A DNA stretch of 64,000 bases from an uncultured Bacteroides sp. (GTDB lineage: Bacteria > Bacteroidota > Bacteroidia > Bacteroidales > Bacteroidaceae). Where the stretch lies: positions 1 to 64,000 of the forward strand of contig NZ_CALDPF010000023.1 of NCBI RefSeq assembly GCF_937912035.1, read 5' to 3'. The position numbers were made by a program, and so were the translations under genes. Positions 35,193-44,878 of this stretch are shown here, in pieces. The notes beneath the pieces are model-generated. The model was not told the DNA's origin. It saw only the letters and a program-made list of their open reading frames with translations, and ran no database searches. Positions within the stretch are counted from its first letter, which is position 1. Each line of letters begins with the position of its first letter.

Positions 35193-36050
35193 TTATCCGT
35201 AGATAATGTTACCATTTTCATCCTTATATTCATCAAGTCCCTTTTCGTATGTTGCCATTGCACGAAGACTCATACCTACACTTGAGAAACCACCATCGTG
35301 GTAAAGGTTCTGCATAGTAACTTTCTTTGTTAAGTCAGAGAACATCACAATACAGTAATCTGCACATTCGTCAGCAGAAGCATTGCCAAGAGGAGACATA
35401 CGGTTCGCAAAGTCAAACAATTTGTCCATACCCTTAACACCAGATCCTGCAGTAGTCATAGTAGGCGACTGTGAAATAGTGTTGATACGTACATGGTGTT
35501 CACGTCCGTAGATATATCCGAAGCTACGTGCTATAGATTCAAGCAGAGCCTTAGCATCAGCCATATCGTTATATCCGTAGAATGTACGCTGAGCAGCAAC
35601 ATAACTCAATGCAAGAATTGAACCATATTCATTTATAGCATCAAGTTTCTTGGCAGCCTGAATCATCTTGTGGAATGAAACAGCAGAGATATCAAGAGTC
35701 TTGCTCAACATATCGTAATCCAAGTCATCGTATGTACGTTTTTTACGAACATTAGGAGACATACCGATAGAATGCAATACAAAGTCTATCTTTCCTCCCA
35801 ATACTTCCATAGAACGCTTGAAGACATTTTCAAGATCTTCAACGCTTGTTGCGTCAGCAGGTATAACCTCACAGTTCAATTTTTCCGCCAACGCAGAAAC
35901 TTCACCCATACGTACTGCTACAGGAGTATTTGACAATGTGATTATTGCACCTTCTTCTACAGCTTTTTCTGCAACTTTCCATGCTATAGACTGTTCGTTA
36001 AGGGCACCGAAAATAATACCCCTTTTTCCTTTAAGCAAATTATAACTCAT
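35193..36050 (-). CDS. fabI: Enoyl-[acyl-carrier-protein] reductase (NADH)
   Basis: A 285-residue short-chain dehydrogenase that performs the last reduction of fatty-acid elongation. 'GKRGIIFGALNEQSIAWKVA' is the FabI-type nucleotide loop, 'VLHSIGMSP' follows, and the catalytic Tyr-x6-Lys is in 'YNDMADAKALLES'. 'RINTISQSPTMTTAGSGV' is the substrate loop region. It lies first in a run with gldB and the methyltransferase. A -7 box is at 36076-36083. Confidence 0.95.
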   Translation of the reverse strand: MSYNLLKGKRGIIFGALNEQSIAWKVAEKAVEEGAIITLSNTPVAVRMGEVSALAEKLNCEVIPADATSVEDLENVFKRSMEVLGGKIDFVLHSIGMSPNVRKKRTYDDLDYDMLSKTLDISAVSFHKMIQAAKKLDAINEYGSILALSYVAAQRTFYGYNDMADAKALLESIARSFGYIYGREHHVRINTISQSPTMTTAGSGVKGMDKLFDFANRMSPLGNASADECADYCIVMFSDLTKKVTMQNLYHDGGFSSVGMSLRAMATYEKGLDEYKDENGNIIYG

Positions 36051-36075
36051 ATATTTAAATTTGTTATTACGCCTG

Positions 36076-36083
36076 CAAATATA
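36076..36083 (-). promoter_or_regulatory. Probable -7 box of fabI
   Basis: TATATTTG on the minus strand, 26 nt before the fabI start; no clear -33 TTTG. Confidence 0.45.
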
Positions 36084-36178
36084 CTGCTTTATTTACAATA
36101 TATGCCACTTTTGCTCACTTTTCTTTAATATTGTGCAGTTTTGCTATAAAACACTTTAACAAACGCACTTTAAGTATT

Positions 36179-37414
36179 TTAACCAAGGAAAGATATAAGT
36201 ACACCGGCAGCCACCGCAGAACCTATCACTCCGGAGATATTACTTGCCATACAATACTGCAACACGTGGTTTTTAGGATCATATTTTAGTGCTATTTCGT
36301 TTGCCACACGGCTCGCCATAGGCACGGCGCTCAACCCTGTCGCACCGATAAGCGGATTGATTTTCTTCTTTGTAAACAGATTATAGATCTTGACAAAGAA
36401 AATACCGCCTGATATTGAAAGGCCGAAAGCAAGGAAACCTCCAATCACGATACCTATTGTTGTCCAGTTCAGGAAAGCGTCAGTAGTCATTGTTGCACCA
36501 ACCGAGATACCGAGGAAAATGGTTGCGGCATTCATTATGCTGTTTGATGCGGCATCGAACAGACGTGATGTGTTCGAACCTATTTCCTTCACCAGGTTAC
36601 CGAACATCAGCATACCCACCAATGGAACAGCGCTTGGCACAAACAATGCCACTATAGTAGTAACTGCTATAGGGAATATTATTTTCAGCACACGCATATT
36701 CTTTATTTCTATAGTAGGAGGATACATCTTTTCCTGCTCCTTCATATTTATACTGAGTTCCTTCTTGCTGCACCATAGTCTTACCACCAATGGTATGATT
36801 ACAGGAACAAGTGCCATATACGAATAAGCCGCAATAGCTATAGGACCAAGCAGATGAGGAGCCAGCTTGATAGTGGTAAATATCGCTGTTGGTCCGTCCG
36901 CTCCACCTATTATACCCAATGAAGCAGCTTCCTGGGGAGTAAAGCCAACCATAATGGCAACAAGCAATACTGCAAAAATACCCAGCTGAGCGGCAGCACC
37001 GAAAATAGACAGACGCAGATTACGCAGCATAGGTCCGAAGTCGGTCAGCGCACCAACCCCCATAAATATTACCGGCGGAAGGAAACCTGTCTTGATGAGC
37101 ATATAATAAATGAAGTTCATCAGTCCCAGTTCGTGTGCTATCTCATGCAGAGGCATTTCCCATATATTCTTCATCACGCCATTCACCATCACCATACCGT
37201 TCTCGTCGGCCTGTATCACTCCCATCTCCCCTCCCGGGAAATTGGCGAGCAACACTCCGAAAGCTATCGGTACAAGCAACAGCGGTTCGTACTGTTTCTT
37301 TATACCCAGATAAAGCAATACGAAAGCTATGGCATACATTATAAGGAACCGCGGATCGGCAATGATATTGCTGAACGCAGTCATATCATATAATCGTTCA
37401 AAAATCTCTTCCAT
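36179..37414 (-). CDS. oadB: Na+-translocating decarboxylase, beta subunit
   Basis: A 411-residue inner-membrane subunit that decarboxylates carboxybiotin and pumps Na+ out. About ten hydrophobic segments are visible, with the family signatures 'MGVGALTDFGPMLRN' and 'GIIGGADGPTAIF' (Asp for Na+ and proton coupling) and a C-terminal 'GATGLSAVPMASRVA'. It follows the alpha subunit by 7 nt. Family beta subunits serve oxaloacetate, methylmalonyl-CoA or glutaryl-CoA decarboxylases; the alpha subunit here points to oxaloacetate. Confidence 0.93.
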   Translation of the reverse strand: MEEIFERLYDMTAFSNIIADPRFLIMYAIAFVLLYLGIKKQYEPLLLVPIAFGVLLANFPGGEMGVIQADENGMVMVNGVMKNIWEMPLHEIAHELGLMNFIYYMLIKTGFLPPVIFMGVGALTDFGPMLRNLRLSIFGAAAQLGIFAVLLVAIMVGFTPQEAASLGIIGGADGPTAIFTTIKLAPHLLGPIAIAAYSYMALVPVIIPLVVRLWCSKKELSINMKEQEKMYPPTIEIKNMRVLKIIFPIAVTTIVALFVPSAVPLVGMLMFGNLVKEIGSNTSRLFDAASNSIMNAATIFLGISVGATMTTDAFLNWTTIGIVIGGFLAFGLSISGGIFFVKIYNLFTKKKINPLIGATGLSAVPMASRVANEIALKYDPKNHVLQYCMASNISGVIGSAVAAGVLISFLG

Positions 37415-37421
37415 ACATCTA

Positions 37422-39266
37422 TCACTTTATCTTCATTAATACATCATCTTCAGATACAGAGTCGCCGGAGTTCATGCAGATAGCAGCAACAGTACCGCCA
37501 AACTCGGCATTGACAGCTATATAGGTCTTCATTGCTTCAATATAGCAGAGAGTGTCACCCGGATTAACCTTATCACCAACCTTCAAAGGTGTTTCCTGAG
37601 CCGACTTAGTGAGATAGAATTTTCCTTCAAGCGGAGAAAGCACATCCTTGCCCTCACCAGATGCAGCAGCCGGCTGAGCGCTATCAGCAGACGCAGACTG
37701 TGCTGGCAATGCAGTGTCACCGAAAGCTACAGTCACACGATAAGGCTTTCCGTTCACATCTACAGTGAGCACCTGAGTACCTTCCTTAGGCATTGAACCG
37801 CCTTCAACCTCAGCACGGCGTTTCTCCACGTCTGCCAGGAAGTCTGCCTTAGCCTTTCCGCTCTTGTATGCCTCATACTGAGCCGGATGCATAGCATACT
37901 CGAACAGTTCTTCGTCATCCTGACCTGTTTCCCATCCTTTTTCAGCCATCATCTGACGGTATTTGTCAAGCTGATCCGGATAATTGTCCTGAGGATTGCC
38001 TGTAAAGAATGTTCTGCCTTCGCTCTTTGCCTTTTCAACAATCTCATCTGCCAAAGGACCTGCCAATGCTCCAGCCTTGCCGAGTATCATATCCCATACA
38101 TCGTCTGCTATCATAGCCCAACGTTCCTTGCCTTTTTCCATTTGAATGACATTCATCATTGCCAGATTCTTGACATACTGGCTGAAAGGAGTTACCAGAC
38201 AAGGATAACCTACACGCGGCCACACGTATGACACCTCATCGAACAGCTTGATGAGCAGTTCATCCTGAGTCATAAGCGGCAGATTATTCTTTGCCTTATA
38301 CTTATTTATAGATTCAAGGTTTGTTTCAAGGTCAGCCATCAAGCTACCCATCATACCTCCAGGAAGTCCCGGACCTACCAGCAATGAGTTCATCATACGG
38401 TTCTTAGGACTGATATACAATCCAAGGAAATCGTCCATGAATTCCTGAATCATGGTTCTTGCCTTCATATAGGCATTCATATTGATTTCCTTAACCTTGA
38501 AACCGGCATCCTTCAGCATCGCCTGCACACTGATAATGTCGGCATGACCTGTTCCCCATGACAAAGGATCCATACCGCAATCCACATAATCGCATCCGGC
38601 CTTACAAACCTCAAGAATTGAAGCCATATTGAAACCCGGACCTGCATGAGAGTGATACTGTATGGTTATATCCTTTATCTTCTTTATTCCGGCAACAAGT
38701 TTACCGAGGAATACAGGACGTCCGATACCTGCCATATCCTTGATGCAAATTTCATCGCATCCGGCATCGATAAGCTTCTTAGCCATATCGAGATAGTATT
38801 CCACTGTATGTATAGGAGAATAAGTGATACACAGACAGCACTGTGAAATCATTCCCGCATCGTGTGCATATCCTATTGACGGGATTATATTACGAACATC
38901 ATTCAGTCCGCAGAAAGTACGTGTAATGTCAGTTCCCTGAGCCTTCTTTACCTTGTAGAACAGCTTTCTTACATCTGCCGGAACAGGACTCATTCTCAGT
39001 CCGTTCAATGCGCGGTCCAGCATATGTGTCTGGATACCTGCTTCGTGAAAAGGCTTTGTCCATTCTCTCACAGCCTTATTAGGATTCTCACCAAACAGCA
39101 GATTTACCTGTTCGAAACCGCCTCCGTTAGTCTCAACTCTGTCAAAGCATCCCATTTCCACTATCACAGGAGCTATCTTTACCAATTGGTCAACACGTGG
39201 TACATATTTTCCGGCGCTCTGCCACATATCGCGGAAGACCAGACTGAATTTTACTTCTTTTTCCAT
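37422..39266 (-). CDS. oadA: Oxaloacetate decarboxylase alpha subunit
   Basis: A 614-residue cytoplasmic carboxyltransferase with its own biotin carrier. The N-terminal TIM barrel (about 1-300) starts 'FSLVFRDMWQSAGKYVPR' in place of the common RDAHQS and contains 'DEICIKDMAGI' with the carboxyl-accepting lysine and 'YHSHAGPG' metal ligands. A Pro/Ala/Ser linker (about 510-540) leads to the biotinyl domain with K580 in 'IEAMKTYIA', where Thr replaces the usual Met after the biotinyl lysine. It is flanked by gamma and beta genes in gamma-alpha-beta order. A pyruvate-carboxylase-B role is the alternative. Confidence 0.93.
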   Translation of the reverse strand: MEKEVKFSLVFRDMWQSAGKYVPRVDQLVKIAPVIVEMGCFDRVETNGGGFEQVNLLFGENPNKAVREWTKPFHEAGIQTHMLDRALNGLRMSPVPADVRKLFYKVKKAQGTDITRTFCGLNDVRNIIPSIGYAHDAGMISQCCLCITYSPIHTVEYYLDMAKKLIDAGCDEICIKDMAGIGRPVFLGKLVAGIKKIKDITIQYHSHAGPGFNMASILEVCKAGCDYVDCGMDPLSWGTGHADIISVQAMLKDAGFKVKEINMNAYMKARTMIQEFMDDFLGLYISPKNRMMNSLLVGPGLPGGMMGSLMADLETNLESINKYKAKNNLPLMTQDELLIKLFDEVSYVWPRVGYPCLVTPFSQYVKNLAMMNVIQMEKGKERWAMIADDVWDMILGKAGALAGPLADEIVEKAKSEGRTFFTGNPQDNYPDQLDKYRQMMAEKGWETGQDDEELFEYAMHPAQYEAYKSGKAKADFLADVEKRRAEVEGGSMPKEGTQVLTVDVNGKPYRVTVAFGDTALPAQSASADSAQPAAASGEGKDVLSPLEGKFYLTKSAQETPLKVGDKVNPGDTLCYIEAMKTYIAVNAEFGGTVAAICMNSGDSVSEDDVLMKIK

Positions 39267-39293
39267 TTTCTTAATGTGTTTTCATTTCTTTAA

Positions 39294-39554
39294 TCAGTTC
39301 AACTTCTCAATTTTCATTACCTTGCCCTTACCACCTGTAAGTTTTTCCACTGCAATGTTAATCGCCTTCACGGAATCCTCTTCCAATGAAACGGTTGCTA
39401 CTGCAGGCTTACGTTTGACTTCCTCTTCGGGTGGAGCAAATTTATTAACCGCCTTAATCAGAAGAGTACTAAGCCAGATAATAATGAGAAGGATTACGAA
39501 TACCGTGCACATACCTACGAGCATCAGCATCAGACCTGTTCCAATATTTTCCAT
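39294..39554 (-). CDS. oadG: Na+-translocating decarboxylase, gamma subunit (OadG-like)
   Basis: An 86-residue protein with a single membrane helix (about 7-33) followed by a Pro/Glu/Lys-rich hydrophilic tail, the shape of OadG subunits that tie alpha to beta. It starts the operon and precedes the alpha gene by 27 nt. A TATATTTG box lies upstream on the minus strand (39622-39615), but the nearest TTTG is 24 bp further, too far for an ideal promoter. Confidence 0.85.
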   Translation of the reverse strand: MENIGTGLMLMLVGMCTVFVILLIIIWLSTLLIKAVNKFAPPEEEVKRKPAVATVSLEEDSVKAINIAVEKLTGGKGKVMKIEKLN

Positions 39555-39710
39555 ATATATCTAATTTTAATGTATTACAGACACCTTTTAAAGACATGCC
39601 GCTTAAAAGGCGCTCAAATATACCAATTAAATATATTGCATTGACACAAAAAACTTTAAAATTATCAATATTCATAACTTTGAAATATATTTTACACTTT
39701 CTTGCGCCAC

Positions 39711-39752
39711 ACTGTAATCCATCTTTACACTACTGTAAAGAAACCTTACAGT
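39711..39752 (+). promoter_or_regulatory. Two abutting 21-bp activator sites
   Basis: Site 1 (39711-39731) is ACTGTAA, 7 bp, TTACACT. Site 2 (39732-39752) is ACTGTAA, 7 bp, TTACAGT. They touch without a gap and are centred 21 bp (two helical turns) apart, about 70 and 91 bp upstream of the sigma-54-like core at 39804-39819. Site 2 is a perfect inverted repeat and site 1 has one mismatch. Half-sites also occur at 39692-39698 (TTACACT) and 39828-39834 (AGTGTAA). The position is typical of NtrC-family enhancers. Confidence 0.65.
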
Positions 39753-39802
39753 TACCACAACAGAGTTTTTATCAACTATCACTATATCAACGAATTACAT
39801 TT

Positions 39803-39819
39803 TTGGCACGGTTATGGTA
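39803..39819 (+). promoter_or_regulatory. Sigma-54-type promoter of the MacB-like efflux operon
   Basis: TTGGCACG (39803-39810) matches the sigma-54 -24 element perfectly. Four bases later TGGTA (39815-39819) stands where TTGCA is expected (two mismatches; the GG and G are correctly spaced). The start codon is at 39848. The tandem activator sites upstream and the NtrC-type regulator encoded at the end of the cluster support the call. A TAACTTTG box at 39675-39682 could give a basal transcript. Confidence 0.6.
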
Positions 39820-39847
39820 TTATAGTTAGTGTAAAAACAACCGTAAA

Positions 39848-41224
39848 ATGAAAAAAATATTTATACCCATAATTTTAATTTTGGCAGGAACGCAATGCAT
39901 GGCTTACGAAATCGACACAACATCCGTTGCCGATACTTCACGAATAATGACACTGCGCGACTGTATGGAATATGCAATAGAATATTCCACCAAAAATGAA
40001 ATACAAAAACTTGACAATGCCGACGCACGTACTGAGAGACGCGACGCGATTCTCAAGACATTCACCCCGTCCGTTTCGGCAGGAACATACGCCTACAGTA
40101 ATTTCGGACGTGCCGTGGACCCTGAAACAAACACCTATACCAATACTACATCTTTCAATAACGGTTATTCACTGAGTGCAAGCATCACACTGTTCAACGG
40201 ATTTTCGGCCATAAACAATATCAGAATTTCGCAGACAGCCGTAAAGATGGGAATCTCTCAGGAAGACAAGTTACGCGACGAACTGTGTCTGGCAGTTATG
40301 GAAGCCTACTTCAATGTACTGTTCCATACCGAAATGACTGAAGTTCTCCGTAAACAAGTAGAAACCTCGAAAGCCAGCCTGCTGCTGATGCAGAAACAAT
40401 ATGAGACGGGACAGAAAAGCCGACCCGATGTAGCACAGATGGAAGCCGACCTTGCCGACAGAGAATATCAGCTAGAGACATCGTACAACAACAGTCAGGA
40501 TGCACTGCTCACACTGAAATCCGTAATGATGTGGCCCGTGGAGGAAGAACTCAGGATAGACCGCACAATGATAGACGAAAAATATTCGGCACTGGTGGAA
40601 GAAGAGGACCGGGCGGACGAAATAATGGATTACGCTGTCAGTTCGCAGCCGGCGGCACTCATAGCCAAAGGAACAATGGATAAAGCGAGATTCGCTCTGA
40701 ACACGGCCAGATGGCAGTTTCTTCCAAGCCTGTCGCTAAACGGTGGTTGGTCCACCAGTTACTACAGCTATCCCGGAAAAGCCAACTACACTGCTCCTTC
40801 GTTCAACTCGCAATGGAAAAATAACTCCGGCGAATACATTCAGCTGAGTCTTTCAATTCCTATTTATGACAGACTTTCCAGATTTTCAAACCTTTCGAAA
40901 AAGAAAAACGAGTACCGGCGCGCCGAGGCACAATACCGCCAGACGCTGCACGACATAAAATCGGAAGTACAGCGTGCCGTACAGGACAAGACAGGCGCGC
41001 GTAAGTCGCTTGTACTTGCCATGAAGCGTTCAAAAGCACAGGAAGCAACATATCTGCTGCACGAAAAGAAGATGCGTCAGGGCATGGTGTCGCCTATCGA
41101 CTATCAGACCATTACAAATTCTTTCCTGAACTCGCGGGCGGAAGAGCTGAACGCATTGCTGCAGTATTATCTGAAACGCAGCGTTGTGAAGTATTATAAA
41201 GGAACAAGTTATATAGAACAATAA
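39848..41224 (+). CDS. TolC-family outer membrane protein (MacB-like cluster)
   Basis: A 458-residue outer-membrane channel. The signal peptide is 'MKKIFIPIILILAGTQCMA'. Two OEP repeats are seen: the first begins 'MTLRDCMEYAIEYSTKNEIQ' and continues with 'ASITLFNGFSAINNIR'; the second has 'PSLSLNGGWSTSYYSYPG' and 'LSIPIYDRLSRFSNLSKK'. It is the first gene of the sigma-54-type cluster, 17 nt before its fusion protein. It shares the plan of the TolC at 22878 but little direct sequence. Confidence 0.93.
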   Translation: MKKIFIPIILILAGTQCMAYEIDTTSVADTSRIMTLRDCMEYAIEYSTKNEIQKLDNADARTERRDAILKTFTPSVSAGTYAYSNFGRAVDPETNTYTNTTSFNNGYSLSASITLFNGFSAINNIRISQTAVKMGISQEDKLRDELCLAVMEAYFNVLFHTEMTEVLRKQVETSKASLLLMQKQYETGQKSRPDVAQMEADLADREYQLETSYNNSQDALLTLKSVMMWPVEEELRIDRTMIDEKYSALVEEEDRADEIMDYAVSSQPAALIAKGTMDKARFALNTARWQFLPSLSLNGGWSTSYYSYPGKANYTAPSFNSQWKNNSGEYIQLSLSIPIYDRLSRFSNLSKKKNEYRRAEAQYRQTLHDIKSEVQRAVQDKTGARKSLVLAMKRSKAQEATYLLHEKKMRQGMVSPIDYQTITNSFLNSRAEELNALLQYYLKRSVVKYYKGTSYIEQ

Positions 41225-41240
41225 AAAAGAATGATATATC

Positions 41241-42500
41241 ATGGACAGAGCAATAGAAAAGAAAAAAGGAATGGCACTGGTGTTCAGCAAAAAATCTTTA
41301 CCATACTGGGGTGGCGGACTGCTGTTGTGCCTTATAGGATACATCCTGATAAGAGATAATGTAAGTACACTGAGAGTGAATGCTGAAACCCTGTCAATAA
41401 ACAAGGTTATGGAAGGTGAATTCAACGATTACATACGTATCTCAGGTCAGGTACAGCCGATGACAACCATACAGCTTAGCCCTCTGGAAACGGGAGTGGT
41501 GAAAGAAATATTCATGGAAGAAGGCTCGCACGTGAAAGCCGGCGACAAAATCCTGCGCCTTACAAACGAAAACCTGGATATGCAGATATTGAACTCGGAA
41601 GCCGACCTTGCCGAAAAGGAAAATATCCTCCGCAACACAATGATTTCGATGGAACAGCAACGTCTGAGCGTAAATCAGGAAATGCTGCAACTGGAAATGG
41701 AAGTAAGACGCTATCGCAGAACATACGAATCGCAAAAGTCTCTTTACGCCGAAGACCTGATAGCCAAAGAGGACTATCTGAAAGCCGAAGAAGATTATCA
41801 GTTGGCAAAGGACAAACTGGAACTCGTGAAGGAACGTTCCATACAGGACAGCCTTTACCGCAGCGTTCAGGTGGAACAGATGCAGGAAAGTCTGAGCAAT
41901 ATGCGAATCAATATGCAGATGATACGCAAAAGAAAAGACAACCTTGTAATTACCGCCCCTATAGACGGCGAACTGGGATTGCTCGATGTTGTTCTCGGTC
42001 AGTCTGTACCGTCGGGCAGCAAAGTGGGACAGATAAACACCCTTGACAGCTATAAGATTGAGGCCCAAATAGACGAACACTACATCGACCGTGTTACTTC
42101 CGGTCTGGAAGCCGATTTCGAAAGACAGGATGAATCGTTCCATGCCGTCATACGCAAGGTCTACCCGGAAGTACGCGACGGAAAGTTCAAGGCCGACTTC
42201 AAATTCAGCGGAGCACAGCCTGAGAATATCCGTACAGGTCAGACATACTATCTGAACCTGCAGTTGGGACAACCGGAAGAAGCCATAATGATCCCTCGCG
42301 GCACATTCTATCAGAAGACTGGCGGACGATGGATTTACGTGATTACCGAGGACGGTTCGAAAGCTTACAAAAGAGAAATACGTATAGGTCGTCAGAACCC
42401 GCAGTATTACGAAGTGCTTGAAGGTCTGCAGCCGGGAGAAAAGGTCATCACTTCGGGATATGACAATTTCGGCGATAATGACTGTCTGGTGTTGAATTAA
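41241..42500 (+). CDS. MacA-like membrane fusion protein
   Basis: A 419-residue periplasmic adaptor anchored by a helix at about 26-44. 'ISGQVQPMTTIQLSPLETGVVKEIFMEEGSHVKAGDKILRL' is the first lipoyl half, followed by a long coiled-coil hairpin (about 105-225, Glu/Gln/Arg-rich) and 'VITAPIDGELGLLDVVLGQSV', the second lipoyl half. Beta-barrel and membrane-proximal domains close it ('AIMIPRGTFYQKTGGRWIYVI'). It links the downstream permeases to the TolC encoded upstream. Gaps to its neighbours are 16 and 13 nt. Confidence 0.93.
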   Translation: MDRAIEKKKGMALVFSKKSLPYWGGGLLLCLIGYILIRDNVSTLRVNAETLSINKVMEGEFNDYIRISGQVQPMTTIQLSPLETGVVKEIFMEEGSHVKAGDKILRLTNENLDMQILNSEADLAEKENILRNTMISMEQQRLSVNQEMLQLEMEVRRYRRTYESQKSLYAEDLIAKEDYLKAEEDYQLAKDKLELVKERSIQDSLYRSVQVEQMQESLSNMRINMQMIRKRKDNLVITAPIDGELGLLDVVLGQSVPSGSKVGQINTLDSYKIEAQIDEHYIDRVTSGLEADFERQDESFHAVIRKVYPEVRDGKFKADFKFSGAQPENIRTGQTYYLNLQLGQPEEAIMIPRGTFYQKTGGRWIYVITEDGSKAYKREIRIGRQNPQYYEVLEGLQPGEKVITSGYDNFGDNDCLVLN

Positions 42501-42513
42501 TAAAAAGTATTAT

Positions 42514-44859
42514 ATGAAGAGTTATTTCAGATTTTTGTCAAGAAACAAACTATATACCACAATCGAAGTATTCGGTATGGCAATAGCCATTGCGTTTGTG
42601 GTATTCATAGGTTCGTTTGTAATACGGGAATATAATACCGATTCGGAAATTAAAAAACAGGGAAATATCTATATCGGACATTCCGAAAGACTATTTTTCG
42701 GAAGTGCCACAATAAAAGAGCAGCTTGAAGGTAAATTTCCTGAAGTTGAAGATATGTGCAGAATGATGAATACGCACATCTTCGGAGGACTTAAAATGAC
42801 TTTTCAGGCAGGCGATTATACCGACCGCCAGAAGGCATCAATAGTAGATGAGAATTTCTTCAGATTCTTTCCTTTTCCGTTGGAGTCAGGAACACCTGAG
42901 TCTGTTCTGAAAGAAAAGAACTCGGTAGTTATTTCACGTACATTCGCCAATAAGGTATTCGGGAAAGAAGATCCAATCGGCAAATCCGTAAAAATCGATG
43001 TTAACGGAAATACGGCCAATCTGAACATTACCGGAATATTCAGCGATTTCAAAAATACAATATTCTATTCGCCTGAAATAATTTACCGTATAGACTTGGT
43101 CAAAGATCTTGACAGTTCACTTGTAGGAAACGGCAACGGTTCAACTGTACTGTTTATAAAAGCGGCAGGAGGAACAGACATTCAGTCACTTGAAGACAAG
43201 CTGGAAGAAGTTGTCCGGAAAGAAGACTTTCTGTATGTATACGGACTGTGCAAAGACTTCCTTCTTACACCTTTCGACAAAATAAGCTACAGTGCGGTAG
43301 AAGCTACAGCTCCGTTCGAAGGTCTTATAGATGCAAGCTTCATAAAACTGTTTACAGCAGCCGGAATATTTCTCCTGCTGTTCGCCGTACTGAATTATAT
43401 TTCGCTCACGGTTGCCCAAACAGGATTCAGGGCAAAGGAAATGGCTTCAAGAAGGCTTCTCGGTACACAACAATCAGGAATAATCGCCAGATATATATCT
43501 GAATCGTTCATTCTTACAGTTATATCTTTTGCCTTTGCGCTAATCTTTGTAAAACTGATATCTCCTCATCTTAGTGAACTTATAGGAAAAGAAATTTCTC
43601 CACTCGAAAATATGGGATGGATGGAAATACTGTTTATTATACTGCTGCTTCTGATATTGTCGGTATTATCAGGTATTATACCTGCACTCCTAGTTTCAAA
43701 ATACAAACCTATTGACGTAGTACGCGGCAATTTTACACGAACCAGCAAAATGACTTTAGGCAAAATTCTGATAGGTTTCCAGAGCGGAGTGGCATTCATT
43801 ACGTTAGGTCTTGCGGCAGTCATGTTCATACAACTGAAACACATGACTGAAAAGCCAATGGGATATGAAAAAGAAAACAGAATAAGCATACAGAACGCAA
43901 GCAAACCTTCGGATTATTACATTGAAGAACTGAAATCACTGGCATGTGTAGAAAAGATCGGTTGGCTACAGTTTGAGCCCATGACTCTAGGAACATCAGG
44001 AACTTCGTTCAAAATTAACGGCATAGACCAGAAATTTGATATGTATTATGGCGACCAGTCTGCATTCGAAATACTCGGTTTCAAGATATTACGCAAGAAT
44101 GGAGAGCCACTCAATCAGTGTGCCTGGCTTCCCGAATCAACAATGAGAGCTTTAGGACTTGATTATGACTGTAAGCAAGTCAATCTTGATTCTGGTGGAA
44201 TGTTTCCTGTTTGCGGTATCATAGAAGACTATCATAAAGGAACTGCAAATACACAAACAAGAGGAGGATTTCTGAACATAGCGTGGATTAAGGAAATGGA
44301 GAAAGAAGAAGATTTCAGAATCCTGCGAACACTTGTAGTGAAAGTTTCCGGCGACGAGAACAAGGCAGAGAACGATATAAAGGCTTTCTACAAAAGTAAA
44401 GGTTTTTCGGAAGATGAAATAATAGTAAAAACTTATAATAAAATGATTTCCGATCTGTATTACTCAGAGCAACAAGACCTTAAGCTCATAGGTGTATTCA
44501 CCATGCTTACCCTTCTGCTGACTATACTGGCCATGTTTGCCATGAGCACATATTATGCCCGCCAGCACTCAAAAGAAGCCGCTCTGAAAAAAGTAATGGG
44601 AAGCAACAGACTGCAGCTTTTTATCGAAACTTCATCAGGGTTCATAAAGTCAGTAGGAATCTCCATCATAATTGCACTGCCGATTACATGGATAGCCGTC
44701 AGCAAATGGCTTGAAGGATACAATTACAAGATAGACAATCCGATATATATTTACATTATAGACGTAGTGATAATGATTGTCATAGCACTGCTGTCCATAA
44801 GCTGGCAAATGATAAAACTGATGAATACCAACCCTGTGAGATCATTAAAGAACGAATAA
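42514..44859 (+). CDS. MacB/FtsX-type duplicated permease 1
   Basis: A 781-residue inner-membrane permease without a nucleotide-binding domain. It has two copies of the unit [helix, periplasmic MacB-core domain, three FtsX helices]. Helices lie at about 18-40, 278-302, 328-352, 366-392, then 424-445, 660-685, 710-735 and 745-770. The FtsX marks are 'NYISLTVAQTGFRAKEMASRRLLGTQQSG' and, in copy two, 'ARQHSKEAALKKVMGSNRLQ'. It ends 'NPVRSLKNE', the motif shared by the sister permeases. Such proteins use an ATP-driven 'bell-crank' motion to push substrates through TolC. It precedes the ATPase gene by 135 nt. Confidence 0.92.
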   Translation: MKSYFRFLSRNKLYTTIEVFGMAIAIAFVVFIGSFVIREYNTDSEIKKQGNIYIGHSERLFFGSATIKEQLEGKFPEVEDMCRMMNTHIFGGLKMTFQAGDYTDRQKASIVDENFFRFFPFPLESGTPESVLKEKNSVVISRTFANKVFGKEDPIGKSVKIDVNGNTANLNITGIFSDFKNTIFYSPEIIYRIDLVKDLDSSLVGNGNGSTVLFIKAAGGTDIQSLEDKLEEVVRKEDFLYVYGLCKDFLLTPFDKISYSAVEATAPFEGLIDASFIKLFTAAGIFLLLFAVLNYISLTVAQTGFRAKEMASRRLLGTQQSGIIARYISESFILTVISFAFALIFVKLISPHLSELIGKEISPLENMGWMEILFIILLLLILSVLSGIIPALLVSKYKPIDVVRGNFTRTSKMTLGKILIGFQSGVAFITLGLAAVMFIQLKHMTEKPMGYEKENRISIQNASKPSDYYIEELKSLACVEKIGWLQFEPMTLGTSGTSFKINGIDQKFDMYYGDQSAFEILGFKILRKNGEPLNQCAWLPESTMRALGLDYDCKQVNLDSGGMFPVCGIIEDYHKGTANTQTRGGFLNIAWIKEMEKEEDFRILRTLVVKVSGDENKAENDIKAFYKSKGFSEDEIIVKTYNKMISDLYYSEQQDLKLIGVFTMLTLLLTILAMFAMSTYYARQHSKEAALKKVMGSNRLQLFIETSSGFIKSVGISIIIALPITWIAVSKWLEGYNYKIDNPIYIYIIDVVIMIVIALLSISWQMIKLMNTNPVRSLKNE

Positions 44860-44878
44860 AAAAAGTTTTAAAAAACAA

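Noticed and set aside
41442..42272. 276-codon open frame antisense to the MacA-like gene
   Set aside because: It mirrors a well-supported gene, its product is a Phe/His/Val-rich sequence without domains, and no promoter is seen. It is a by-product of codon bias.
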